Of a DNA stretch of 64,000 bases, positions 37,432 to 48,600 are shown in pieces. Source of the DNA: Madurella fahalii (lineage: Eukaryota; Ascomycota; Sordariomycetes; Sordariales); assembly GCA_029876055.1 (NCBI GenBank), contig CM056874.1, positions 1,984,001 through 2,048,000 on the forward strand, in the 5' to 3' direction. The position numbers and the translations under genes are program-made. The stretch's first letter is position 1. The number at the start of each line of letters is the position of its first letter. The notes under the pieces are model-generated. The model was not told where the DNA came from and ran no database searches. It saw nothing but the letters and a program-made list of their open reading frames with translations.

Positions 37432-40430
37432 ATGGGTTGGACCGCCTTCCTGCTAACTTACCTGCTCGGAGGCATCACGTTTCTTCCTCTGCTCGTGGTT
37501 GCCGTTCTCATCCACGCCCATCTTACTCTCCCCTACCGCAATGATGCCGACGCCCCGCAATCTTCCGCCAACGATGACGACCTGATCCAACCCGGCGACG
37601 ACCTCGATGCTCTCAAGGCTGCACAGAAAGAGGACGCCAAGACCCGGCAACTTCGCAATGACTCGGATGTCGCGGCCGGCTACTTCGCCGTCTGCCGTGA
37701 GTACACGCCGATGGGGATCAATGCGAAGCCGATTGAACGCTCGACGCCCGTTGGATCCGCCATGGTGGCTGCCCCCAGTCAGAGCGTCTATCAGACTATG
37801 TACCGCAGCATTTTCGACCGGAAAGCTGGACCGGGCCCATTGGACAACAAGAACGGCGTCAGCCAGCGCCCGAAGAAGGCTGGCAATGTGTTCTACGTAG
37901 TGCTAAGGTATGTCATTCGCCACTGTAACAGCCAGCAATCCCTGACACTCGTCGCAGACACGGGCACTTGATGCTTTTCGACGACGACGAGCAGCTCGAG
38001 GTCCGCCACGTCGTATCCCTGGCGCATCACGATATTAGCATATATTCGGGCGAGGACGTAACGCCAGAGGGAGAGCTGTGGATCAAGCGCAATGCTATCT
38101 GCCTCTCGCGGCGGCTTGACGGGCCAGAACTAGGCCCAGACAGCCAGCTCTCCAAGCCTTTCTACCTGTTCTCTGAGAACTGCTCGGCAAAAGAGGATTT
38201 CTATTTTGCTCTACTACGGAACCAAGAGCAGACGTTCTCTGCCGAGAACAAAGCACCAACACCCCTCCAATTCGATGTCAAGAACATTATATCCCTGGTG
38301 CAGAAGATCCATTCATCCGAGGAGCAGATGCAGACCAGGTGGCTAAACGCTCTGATCGGAAGAATATTCCTGGGTATCCACAAGACCAAAGACGTAGAGA
38401 ATTTCATCAGGGCAAAGCTCACGAAGAAGATATCCCGCGTCAAGCGACCGGCTTTCTTGTCCAACATAGCCATCAAAGCCATTGATACGGGCGAATCGGC
38501 GCCCAACATCACAAACCCACGCCTCAAGGACCTCACGGTCGAGGGGGAATGCGGGATTGAGGCTGACCTGCGCTACACGGGCAACTTCCGGCTCGAGGTT
38601 GCAGCAACCGCTCGCATCGACCTGGGCTCACGTTTCAAGGCACGAGAGGTCAACCTGGTATTGGCCGTCGTCGTACGGAAGCTGGAAGGGCACGCACTGT
38701 TCAAGATCAAGCCTCCGCCAAGCAACCGCATTTGGTTCTCCTTCCAGCAGGCGCCGAAGATTGAGATGACGATTGAGCCCATTGTCAGCTCTCGGCAGAT
38801 CACGTATACCGTCATTCTTCGCCAAATAGAGAACCGGATCAAAGAAGTCATCGCAGAAACAATCGTCTTGCCGTTCTGGGATGACACGCCCTTCTTCAGC
38901 ACCGAGCACAAGTTATGGAGGGGCGGCATCTTCCATGACGACACAGTGAAGCCGTCAATGGACCCCGAGTCCGCTGCTGCTCAAGAAGGTGACATGGGCG
39001 AAGTGGAGCGCCTCGAAGAGAGTCATGGGATTCTAGAGTCAGACCTCCCCGCCATGGAAAAGAGTCATAGCGTGCCCGTTCTGGAGAGGAAACCGTCTGT
39101 CGGCTTATTCGGGAGGAAAATCTCGAACAAGAAGAGCAAGACGGACTTACTCTCATCGCCCTCGGCGTCCCCTTCGACATCCTTAACGAACATCGAGGCA
39201 AAGAACGAGAGCGAGCCAAGGAGCGAAGTCAAGAGCGAGCCAGGATCACCTCCTCCCGTACTCTCCGCTTCTATTGCCCAGCCTTCATCTCCCATAGTGG
39301 ACACCATCTCTGCCAATGCGGACCAGTTCAAGCCATCGTCCTCCCCGCCGAACGGGAGTCCCGCCGTATCAGCCATGGCGACATTATCGGCAAAGTCGCT
39401 ATCTCCATCCCCGGTGCAAACCCCAAGCTTAAACGCTTTCAGGCCCTATGTCACATCTAAATCATTCAAAGCACCCAGCTCCTCGTCTGCCTCGTCCCAG
39501 GAAGCCACAGACACGGAAAAAGACACAGACAAAACCCCGCAGGCGCGGCGGAACACTATTTCATCTACAGAGAGCCACAGCGACAGTGGGTCTCCGTCCC
39601 CTTCAATGTCTATCAAAGACTCGATCCGCAGCCAGGCGGCCCCCGTTGCAAGGGGCCTCTTCGGCCGGCGAGAGACAGCATCTTCAGCGTCTTCTGCGTT
39701 AGGGCCATCAGGTGCCAACGAGTCGCAAAAGCGGACTGCTTTGGCAGCCGTCACTAACGCCGCTGCATCCGCCAAGCGCTGGGGTCTAAACGCGTTCCAA
39801 CGCCGTGCAAACGACGGAGCAGCCGCAAATCACGGTCAGCCTAGCAGCGGTGCGTCTTCGCTTGACCTCACCCAGCCGATGGGGCGCGGACAGCCGCTGC
39901 CGCCACCCGGTATGCCGCTCCCAATGCCCGACAAAAAGGCGGCCACTGCACCGATTCAGGTGCCGAAGCGAAAACCAATACCCCCTCCGTCAACGGAACG
40001 GCACAACGGGCCGACAAACCAAAAGACCAATCACCATCCAGTACCTCCGCCGCCTGTTCCAAAGAGACGCCAGTATCAAGGGGAGCAGGTGGGCGACAAT
40101 GACAACATGCTCGTGGTCGCGGCTCCTGCCGACTCGGAACCGACAACGCCGCTGAGTGCGTCACATAGCCCCTCCTACGTGCAACCGTGGGTTGAGGATA
40201 TTGAGAACTCGGACGAGGTCGCTCTATCAACAAGCACAGAAAACACAGTACCCGTTACCAACACGGGATCAGAGACATCCTCACTTACAACAGGAGCTGA
40301 CACGGGTCAGCTAGGTGCAGCAGTTGGGTCGCCGGATTTGGCTGGCGAGGATGAGGATGAGTATTCGGCATGGATGGATAATGCAGGACCTGAGGAAGCA
40401 GACGAGCCTCCAGAGTCGTCGACTGGCTGA
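37432..40430 (+). CDS. Nvj2-like SMP-domain lipid-transfer protein
   Basis: Exons 37432-37907 and 37958-40430 with a 50-bp intron (GTATGT...GCAG) give 982 residues. An N-terminal membrane helix (residues about 5-28, FLLTYLLGGITFLPLLVVAV) anchors it, likely in the ER. A PH-like region at about 145-250 includes NVFYVVLRHGHLMLFDDD and ELWIKRNAICLSRR. An SMP domain follows at about 280-465 (WLNALIGRIFLGI, RIDLGSRFKAREVNLVLAVV, IWFSFQQAPKIEMTIEP). SMP domains carry lipids at membrane contact sites; yeast Nvj2 has the same TM-PH-SMP order. The C-terminal half is disordered, Ser/Pro-rich, with polyproline patches (VPPPPVPKRR) that could bind SH3 domains. Confidence 0.88.
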
Positions 40431-42002
40431 GGGACGTCGATTTTATACGGCGTTGACGGTGGAAAGGGCCTAGTTTTGGCATGGCGTACGGATTTGGGCT
40501 GGGCTGGACACACAAGCACCTTGGTAGAGGTTAGCTCTAGGGTTATATCAAGATACAGCGCATCGCATAACACCGCTGGGGTGTTGGTCTTTTATTTGCA
40601 ATGGAACAGATTCGCAATTCGTATCGAGGGACCTCGCTCCTATGGTGGACTGTCGAGAGACAAAGAGTGGATCTAGACAGATTAGAGTCCTGTCGCTCAA
40701 CGCAAAGCCAGCCGTGTTACGCCATGTCAATCACGACATGCGGGCTGGATGGCAGGGAGGTGCTCTCTTGAACCTGGTCGCTGGATCTTGTACCATCTAC
40801 ATCAACGCCACCCGCGCTGCCCCAGTCTCCGAGATCAGCGGTCGAGAACGCCACGCCCAGATTCAACTTGGGGTCATGGCGATCTTTGCGCAACCCTAGT
40901 GCCCCAGTGCCGGGATGTCGATTGCGTAACCACAGCGCTGGTCGTCCAAACTCCATCAGCCCGGTCCGGGAAGACGCACAGGTTCCTGAAGGCCCTCCCC
41001 AATTTGCCATGCACCACCCAGGTAAAACGCCTGAAATGAGTTGATCGGCATGACTTAACCCTGTCTTGGACGTCCAGGAAGAAATAAGCACCGAATATGC
41101 TTCTTTTCTCCCCTTTTCTCCGCAACCACCCCCCGTCTAGACCTCGTGATCCACCTGCTCACTATGGGCGAACAGGACGCGACGCCCAAAAAGGCTATTT
41201 TTGAGCACGGCAGCAAGATTGATATTATATGAAGGAGTTCTTGACGCCTTAATTGGGAAGCTCTCTTGTTTTCTCGATTTCCTATCAAATCTGTTGTGCA
41301 TTTGCGGCCCCCCACACCTCAGGCTAAAAGGAGGCTGAAGGCGGGAATATATGCACATCATGCCTTCTACTATAGCCACCAATGTCGAACCAGGCCCCAA
41401 CGGCCCAATGAGCGGATTATGGGTCGCTGTGGAATCCCCAGCCCGGAGCGTGCGTGGTGGCTTGCATGGTTCGCGGCAGGTACAGTAGGGAGCGGGCGTT
41501 GAAACGGCTGTGATTGTGACGTCGGGAAAAACCATCAGCCTCCTGCGGATGACGCATATTCCCACGACGGACGGAACCAACGACTAAAACAAAAAACCCC
41601 CCCAACTACGACCTTGGCGAGCTCGACATCGGCCCCGTCTCCGAATGCCAACCCCCCGGCTGGGAGGGAGGTAGTTTTGCCGATTCTCCAAGCAACCAGT
41701 TGAACCGCTTCCAACCGAGCCATGGAAAAATACCACAGCCGTCGACATCTTCCGTTGTCGATATGCAGAGCCAGAGCATGCTATACCCCCTTGTTCAGGG
41801 ATGAAGATAAACAAGCCCCGCAAGCCGTGATCGCCCCGTCCTGCACCCACCGCCGTGCATCCGCAATCCATGACCCGACGCCACAAATCGAGATTCACTG
41901 CTCGGCACGGAAATAGTTAGCGTATGCGGGAGAAATTGAGGCCCAGGAACGGCCCGGTGCCGTCTGCCAGGTCCGTTGACGTTGGTGAGCTGCGTGAAAA
42001 AA

Positions 42003-42033
<31 letters not shown>

Positions 42034-42805
42034 CAGAGAGACAGAGAGAAAAAGAGAGGAAGCAGAATACAAGGTCTGCGCTCGAGCCGGCGTCACTCGC
42101 ATATGAGGAGCTCCCATTCAGCCTGTCCCCGGGCGGCGGTTCATAGGATCCAGTTCCGAAAAGCAAGACCTCCATCAGAACATGAAGTCTCACCGACGTT
42201 ATTGCCCTGCGACCTAGAAAGTCAGCAGGCGGCCCGAAGACAGGGGGATAAAAGTTCCCCTCCGGCCTTAATGGTTCCACTTATCCCTCCTACCGGGACA
42301 GGAACACTTCGCTCCATCAGAATTAATAACCAAGATTAAGCACTCCTATACGGAGCAAGGCTCCAGACCCCCCAAACTTGGGTAGCATTGGAGAGCGAAG
42401 AAGTGAACGGAGCAATAAATAGAAACTCAGTTCATCCGGCGAACCCATAGAGCAGGTGTGATGCCGGAGGATCTCGAGATTTCCTCGAAACGGGCCGTCA
42501 GGGCCAGTCCAGGTGTGACGCTGAAGCGGGGGTTGGCGATGGTGGTCTCTGCGGTCCCTGGATATATAACGGCGGGTGGTCCCTAGTTCCACTTGGTAGA
42601 TAGAGATCGCAGTATACCCACGGCCATTTCCCCGACGAGCAAGGACATCCCCTGGACTTCCAGGTACGTAGCCCGCGGCGGCGGCAGTGGTGGCGGTGGC
42701 CACAAGCAGTCCGAACGCCCACAGCCCGCTAACCACAATTCTCAAAGCCTTCCAGTAACACTCCCACACCTCCCGCCGTCGCCTTCTCCTCCTTTTTTCT
42801 TCGCA
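40431..42805. other. long intergenic region; no gene recognised
   Basis: About 2.4 kb of upstream sequence for the secreted protein. Holds the GA microsatellite at 42002-42058 and CT-rich stretches near 42780. Open frames on both strands show no domains. Confidence 0.5.
42002..42058. repeat. GA-rich microsatellite
   Basis: GAGAGA and GACAGAGA repeats. The minus frame gives low-complexity Ser/Leu sequence. Confidence 0.85.
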
Positions 42806-43405
42806 ATGAAGTTCGCCCTCTCCGCCCTCCTCGGCCTCGCCAGCCTGGCACTAGCCCAGGGGCCACCGCAGGCCTGCCCGACGGCGACGGTGACGATGCA
42901 GAACCGGGCGTGCCGCAACGAGTGCGCCTTCACCGACTGCAGCTTCACCACGACGCTCCGCAACCCGTGCGGGTGCCCGGCGGCGATCCCGACGGCGACG
43001 CTGATCGCGCCGTGCGACGCGCCGTGCCCGTACCAGGGGTGCGACATCGAGTTCCGGTCGACGCAGCTGGCGTGCCCGACGCCGACGCGGACGTCGACGC
43101 GGCGCTGGCCGACGACGCGGCGCACGACCACGTCCTCGTCGCCGACCCCGACCGGCGTCGTCACCAGCATCGTCACCCTCCCGCCGCGCCCGACCTCCAC
43201 CACCCCCTGCCCCACCGTCACCCGCACCACCAGCCCGGCCGACTGCCCCGCCATCCGCTGCCCCGTCCCCACCTGCCGCGCCACCTCCACCATGGCCGTC
43301 CCCTGCGGCTGCGACCCCAAGACGGTCCTCCTCGTCCAGGGCTGCGCGACGGCCTGCCCCGACGGCTGCCTCACCCGCACCCAGACGGTCAGTGCGCTAT
43401 GCTAG
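42806..43405 (+). CDS. small secreted cysteine-rich protein with internal duplication
   Basis: 199 residues from ATG 42806. Signal peptide MKFALSALLGLASLALA then QGPPQAC. The mature part has 20 Cys. Two modules share a nine-Cys pattern: module 1 (residues about 24-81) spacing 11-3-4-9-1-12-3-4, module 2 (about 140-193) spacing 11-4-4-9-1-10-3-3, both with PCGC in the centre. They are joined by a Ser/Thr/Arg/Pro-rich linker, likely O-glycosylated. Such C-P-T-x-T...PCGC modules occur in secreted fungal proteins of unknown function. Codon use is extremely GC-rich at third positions. It could be a wall or effector-like protein; nothing proves either. Confidence 0.75.
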   Translation: MKFALSALLGLASLALAQGPPQACPTATVTMQNRACRNECAFTDCSFTTTLRNPCGCPAAIPTATLIAPCDAPCPYQGCDIEFRSTQLACPTPTRTSTRRWPTTRRTTTSSSPTPTGVVTSIVTLPPRPTSTTPCPTVTRTTSPADCPAIRCPVPTCRATSTMAVPCGCDPKTVLLVQGCATACPDGCLTRTQTVSALC

Positions 43406-43458
43406 GGTGCTAGGGTAAGGGGTAGCTCTTTTTGATTTTGGGTTAGTTAGGTAGTTGG

Positions 43459-43488
43459 TTTTTTTTGGGGGGGGGGGGGGGGGGGGGT
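43459..43488. repeat. T-run followed by G-run
   Basis: Eight T then 22 G, in the 3' flank of the secreted protein gene. Length may be affected by sequencing. Confidence 0.8.
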
Positions 43489-44116
43489 TGGTTGGGTTGG
43501 GGATGGGTTGGATCAGTCAGTTTTTAAAAGGGGGTTTGGTGAATCGGTGATGGGTGGATGGGTGGATGTAAATGTCGTTAGGTACCTTACCTTTACTCGA
43601 ATTGCAGTGATCAAATCCCAATATTGTGTTGCATTACACTACATTACACGTCTGAACGTAAGGTACTGTACGGTAGTTGAAGTGAGGGCAGGCCGCAGAG
43701 AGTTCTGGACCTGGCGGAGGGTGCCGATCTGCGATGCCCCATCACCCCCACCTTCCCTGCCAAGACGTGATGTGCCGAGCCAGAGCTTCCCACTCCGGGC
43801 CCGCTTTGATCGACCCTGATTGGGTCCAGCTGGGCCCCAAGTGCCCCTGTGACATCATCCTACAACGCCTATTGGCGGCGTCGTGCGCGACCACGATAGC
43901 CTTTCCCGACAAAACGGGACCGACCAGGGAGAAGACGCGGCCTGTTCCGTATAGCTTCCTTATTTCGGAATTTGTTTGTTTGAGAGGGAGCGGTGACTGC
44001 GATTTGTTGGAAATCTCCTGCGCCTTAAAGACCTGGGTTTGCTCTCTCCTCTCGTCCTGCTCCGTCCGAGTGATCTCTGTTCCTCTCTTAGTCAGTTCCC
44101 CGTTCAGCCCCGCACC
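43489..44116. other. intergenic / isn1 upstream region
   Basis: Contains GGTACTGTAC at 43662-43671 and pyrimidine-rich CTCTCCTCTCGTCCTG near 44043 just upstream of the isn1 start. No gene seen. Confidence 0.5.
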
Positions 44117-45724
44117 ATGACCACCAGGTACCGCGTCGAATGTCAGTGCCTATCCTTCCTCGGATCGGCGTCTCTGTGCATGCCAGAGCTAATTAGAAGC
44201 CAGACGCCCTCAAAACCCATCGGCGAGATCAGTTCATAGGTGAGTACCATCATACAATCTCACTGTCTCTGGGCACCTACCTCTCCGTTTCCAATTAGAG
44301 GCCCAGTGTGCTCACCGCTAGTCATGGCGTACTAACAAGACTTGACAACAGAATGGATCAAAGGTCTGCTAGCCGTGCCGTTCGTCCTCTACTCGCAGCC
44401 CCATGGCGTCTTCGACGGCCAGGGTATGAGCAGTCTCGCACAGACACGCGAGGAGGCCCACCGGAGATACAGTGAGATTCTCCGCGATGTCGAGGTCATG
44501 ATTGACGACCACAGTAAGAAAGAAGCCCCCGCTGCCATCATACGTTCAATGCCGCGGCTGACCTGTGAAACGCCAAGTCGCCCAGCAAAATGACAACGAG
44601 AACCCTTTCCCATCAAAGCTCAAGCTCCTCGTCCCCAGTATCGGGCCCTTCTTCACCCGCCTACCCTTGGAAGCCGCCTTCAAATTCCAGGACCGTAAAC
44701 GCTACATATCCTCGCGCCGCTTCGTCTCGCCGTCCTTCAACGATGTCCGCCTCATCCTCAACTCGGCCCAGATGATGGCCGTAACAACCTACGGCACCCT
44801 CCAGCTGGCCACCTTTGACGGAGACGTAACCCTCTACGACGACGGGGAGAGCCTCGAGCCAACCAGCCCGGTGATTCCGCGACTAATCGGTACAGAACAC
44901 CCCTCTCCCCCTTGTTCTGTTTCCTCGCGTCACTCACCCATTCCCTTGCAGACCTCCTCCGCAAGAACGTCAAGATCGGCATCGTCACGGCCGCCGGCTA
45001 CACCACGGCCGACAAGTACTACGCGCGGCTCCACGGGCTACTCGACACGCTTGCCAACACGGCGGAGCTGACGCCGGCGCAGAAGCAGTCGCTCATCATC
45101 ATGGGGGGCGAGGCCAACTACCTGTTCGAGTTCTCGGCGTCGTCGCCGCACCTGCTGGCGCCCGTGCCGCGCGAGAAGTGGCTGACGCCAGAGATGGCGG
45201 CCTGGGACGAGCGCGACATCGCGCAGGTGCTCGACGTGGCCGAGGCGGCGCTGCAGGACTGCATCAAGACGCTCAACCTGCCGGCCGTGCTGATGCGCAA
45301 GGACCGCGCCGTGGGCGTCGTGCCCAACCCGCCCGAGACGCGCATCCCGCGCGAGTCGCTCGAGGAGACGGTCCTGGTCGTCCAGAAGATGCTCGAGCTC
45401 AGCGCCGCCGGCCGCCACCGCCGCGTCCCCTTCTGCGCCTTCAACGGCGGCCGCGACGTCTTTGTCGACATCGGCGACAAGAGCTGGGGCGTCACCGTCT
45501 GCCAGCGCTGGTTTGGAGGCGGTGGCGCCGGCGCCGGCACCGCCGCCGCGGGCGGCATGATCAAGGGCGACAACACCCTGCACGTGGGCGACCAGTTCCT
45601 CAGCGCCGGCGCCAACGACTTCCGCGCGCGCAGCGTGGGCACCACGGCGTGGATTGCCAGCCCCGCCGAGACGGTCGAGTTGCTGGATGAGCTGGCCGAG
45701 TTGATGGGGAAGAAGATGTCTTGA
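44117..45724 (+). CDS. isn1: IMP-specific 5'-nucleotidase (ISN1)
   Basis: Hydrolyses IMP to inosine and phosphate in purine turnover, cytosolic. Five exons, 44117-44141, 44204-44239, 44352-44513, 44578-44889 and 44952-45724, give 435 residues. It starts MTTRYRVEYALKTHRRDQFI across the first two splices, then EWIKGLLAVPFVLYSQP. The HAD-type core shows LATFDGDVTLYDDGESLEP with the D-x-D-x-T nucleophile, NVKIGIVTAAGY, and VPFCAFNGGRDVFVDIGDKSWGV (key residues NGG, DIGDKSWG). IKGDNTLHVGDQFLSAGAND near the end completes the family. Introns are 62, 112, 64 and 62 bp with GT-AG ends. Length fits fungal ISN1. Confidence 0.94.
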
Positions 45725-46653
45725 TGTCTTTTTCTTTTTTTTTTTTTTTTTTTTGGATCTGCCAAAGGGGGTTTGGTTTCAATAAGATGCGGGCGTCAAC
45801 CAAAAGCAAGAGAGCAAGCAAGTAATGACATGACGGCCTCCTTTTCATAGCGCTGTAGACGACGGCATACTCTCAGAAAAGTTGCAAGGCATCAAGGGCG
45901 CGGGGGATCTTGGGTTCCACAAAGCATCTTTTTTATTGCATTCGGAATATCCAGTTTTGGTTGCCCTGTTTCATTTCTTGTGCCTGTCTGTCCCGGTTAC
46001 CGCCAACCAACACATAAGTCATTAGCCAGCTTCCGAATTCAACAGTCGTATGCGGTTGAACGCCCAAGTATAGCCGCAGCCCCCTAATCCACAAATACCA
46101 CCCTCACCATTCCTGTCTATTGCCCTCTCCGTTTGTACCACAGTTCCACCATCCACATCCCAAAAATGACCAAAAAAAAAAAAAAAAAAAAGTTAGAAAG
46201 CCAAAAGGTGGAGAGAGGTTAATACAACCACCTAGGCAGTTTCCAAACTGCAATTCAACTAAGAAAAAAAAAAAAAACCGGGGGGTATTTATGCCGTACA
46301 AAAGAGAAACCACAAAGACGGAGGATGAGGATAGCACCCGTCTTAGGAAAGACCAGGTACGTTTCGAAGTCCTTCCCAGCTTGCCTAAACCAAACAACCC
46401 CTCCTTGATCCGCCTATAACGCCAAATTCCCAAAATCCGCCGCCGCCGCCGCCGCACAACCCGGTTCCATGCAAAAAAAGCCCGCCGGTCCCATTCATCC
46501 CAAAGAATACCGCCATCCCAAAAAGCCCTTGTATAGCCTGCTGCCTCGCGAGAATCCAACCCTTCAGATACTTGACTATCCAGGGGGAACAAAGGAAAAA
46601 TGGAACTGAAAAGCCAATACGCACCCTCCGGGAATGTTAAGAGAGGTACAAGG
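45725..46653. other. convergent 3' flanks; homopolymer runs
   Basis: 929 bp between two converging genes. Holds poly-T (45735-45754) and poly-A (about 46171-46189 and 46263-46276) tracts. The minus frame 46104-46718 is open mainly through these tracts and is not called. Confidence 0.5.
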
Positions 46654-48600
46654 CTAAGCGGTTTGCCTCGTCGTGGCGAGCCGGAAAGTGTGCGGCATCT
46701 CGCCGAGCGGCGCCCCAAAGTTCATGGGCCGCTTAAACCGCAGCGGCACGTCGACCGGCGTTCCGTCGCTGCCGTTATCGTCGTCACCGCCCTCACTCTC
46801 GCCCTCGCCGCTTCTCGACCTGTCGCCGTCGTCTTCGGCGCCGCTCGTTTCCTTATGTTGGGGATCCACAGGGCCTGCGCGGGCTTGGGCCTGGTCGTTG
46901 TTGTTGCCGGGCTTGTCGTCGTGATCGGCTTTCAGGACGGCGGGCAGAGCAGCCTCGTCGTCCCTGGATACCTCTTCCAGCTTGTCCGTGAGCTTCTGGA
47001 AAAAGATCTCGTCGTGGGCCGGCACGTTCCGGACCATCAGCGGGCCTTTTAGTTTACAGTCCTCGGTGGGCTCGAGAAGAGCCTCGAGGTGGTCGCCCGA
47101 GGCTTGATCGTTCCTGTCTGGAACTGCGGCGAGGGGATCGGTAGTGTGCGATGCCTCCGATGTATCGTGGTGGTCTCTTTCAATGGCCGTGGGCAGATCA
47201 TGGGTGGCTGCACTATCCCCCCGCGGCATGGTCGGAGTGCTGGAGCCATCATCGCTGGCAGAAACCATTCCCGTCGGCAGCAGCGAGAGAGAATGGCTGG
47301 GAGTATGGCCAGCATGCAGGGTGAGGCGGTCGGACTCTTTGGCGGCAAGTACTTGCAGCGTCTGCGCCCTGGTTCCAGGCGGGATCTCGGGCCGGTCTGA
47401 GCTCGTGGGCGACGCGACGGAGCCGCTGGCCTCTTTCGACTCGCTATGCGATGGAGGATCGGTAAAGGTGGGTTTCGTGATGGCGGTAATCTTTATCGGG
47501 ATGCCTTCTAGCTTTGGATCAATGTCCTGCACGTCCACCAGTCGAGCGCGGCCCGACTCAGACTCGGACGCTCTACCCGAGACGAGGAAATCGGAGCTGG
47601 CATTGCTAGGGCCACTGAGCGTCGCGCTGGAAGAGGACACCATATTGCCGGATGAACGCGGGAGAGGATGTGCTGAAGATGGATTCCCGATCGAAACGAC
47701 GGGCCCACGGCTCTGGGTGGCTGCGGGTGGATGTATCGATGGAGATTGCGAGCTCATCAGACTTTGAGGCGAAGTCGAGGCATCACCGCCTCGGAGAAGT
47801 GGGCTGGCGGAAAACTGGCCGGTCGACAAGGGGAAAGCGCCGTTCAGCGCCGTTCGGGCGGTCTTTCCGAGTGTTAAGATCTGCTGCTGAAGTTTTCCGA
47901 TTTCCTGCAACAACAGCGTCTTCTCAGTCTCCCACCCGGCCCTTTCCTCCTCCATCAGCGCACGCTCTTCCTTGTAAACCTCCTCGGCCCGTTCCCTGTT
48001 CGTCTCGAGGTACCTGCGCTCCGCTTCCCAGGCCTCCCGTATCCGGCGGTTCTGTCGGGTCAGGCGCTGGACCATGGCGGAATCGGCCGAACTGGATGGC
48101 GTATAGTTGGCAGACGTCGTACCCACCGGCGACACGAACGCATCGGCTGGGGGGCTTGAGCCGGTGGGAGGCGACCCGCCGACCGCCGGCTCGTGGGCTG
48201 AGCGTAGGCCATTGTCCATTCCTCTAGCTAGTTGCATGTTATTTCTGATTTTTGGCGGAAGGCTGCTCGACCGGTGCTGCTCAGCGGGCCAGAGGTGGGG
48301 CGACAGGAGTGGCTGATGCTGCAGGGCTGGGCCACGCATACCAGGGGAGAGAGGTGAATAAGCCCGACTTCCACAAGCAGATGTTCGGCCTGCGCTGTGG
48401 GCGGAGGCATGGATAGCAGAGACGAGCTGCGCAGCTGGGCTCGCCCCGATTGCCATTTGGTCAAAGTACTCCGCAGCGCCTCGAGGCAAGGTCGCGGGCG
48501 GCGGGACGCCGAATGACGGGTCGCTAGTGAGGGTAAGGGACGGAGGTTCTGAGAGCCATCGGCGCAGAGATGCACTGTTGCTGTCATTCGGGTTTGACAT
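46654..48600 (-). CDS. conserved-type fungal coiled-coil protein, 648 aa, function unknown
   Basis: Single exon from ATG 48600. Mostly disordered, rich in Ser/Pro. A coiled coil at residues about 175-245 contains RLTRQNRRIREAWEAERRYL and EEERAGWETEKTLLLQEIGK. A folded-looking stretch RLVDVQDIDPKLEGIPIKI lies near 360, MVRNVPAHDEIFFQKLTDKLEE near 540 (two short helices), and the end reads DVPLRFKRPMNFGAPLGEMP. I recognise no named domain. The intact 1.9-kb frame with the short conserved-looking islands supports a real gene. An intron near the 5' end cannot be excluded but is not needed. Confidence 0.75.
   Translation of the reverse strand: MSNPNDSNSASLRRWLSEPPSLTLTSDPSFGVPPPATLPRGAAEYFDQMAIGASPAAQLVSAIHASAHSAGRTSACGSRAYSPLSPGMRGPALQHQPLLSPHLWPAEQHRSSSLPPKIRNNMQLARGMDNGLRSAHEPAVGGSPPTGSSPPADAFVSPVGTTSANYTPSSSADSAMVQRLTRQNRRIREAWEAERRYLETNRERAEEVYKEERALMEEERAGWETEKTLLLQEIGKLQQQILTLGKTARTALNGAFPLSTGQFSASPLLRGGDASTSPQSLMSSQSPSIHPPAATQSRGPVVSIGNPSSAHPLPRSSGNMVSSSSATLSGPSNASSDFLVSGRASESESGRARLVDVQDIDPKLEGIPIKITAITKPTFTDPPSHSESKEASGSVASPTSSDRPEIPPGTRAQTLQVLAAKESDRLTLHAGHTPSHSLSLLPTGMVSASDDGSSTPTMPRGDSAATHDLPTAIERDHHDTSEASHTTDPLAAVPDRNDQASGDHLEALLEPTEDCKLKGPLMVRNVPAHDEIFFQKLTDKLEEVSRDDEAALPAVLKADHDDKPGNNNDQAQARAGPVDPQHKETSGAEDDGDRSRSGEGESEGGDDDNGSDGTPVDVPLRFKRPMNFGAPLGEMPHTFRLATTRQTA

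Noticed and set aside
42323..42769. Minus-strand 148-codon frame upstream of the secreted protein.
   Set aside because: Lies in its promoter region with no domain or intron support.
45038..45765. Minus-strand frames of 181 and 215 codons.
   Set aside because: Antisense of GC-rich isn1 exon 5.
46104..46718. Minus-strand 204-codon frame downstream of the 648-aa gene.
   Set aside because: Depends on poly-Phe tracts from homopolymers; no motif; sits in convergent 3' flanks.
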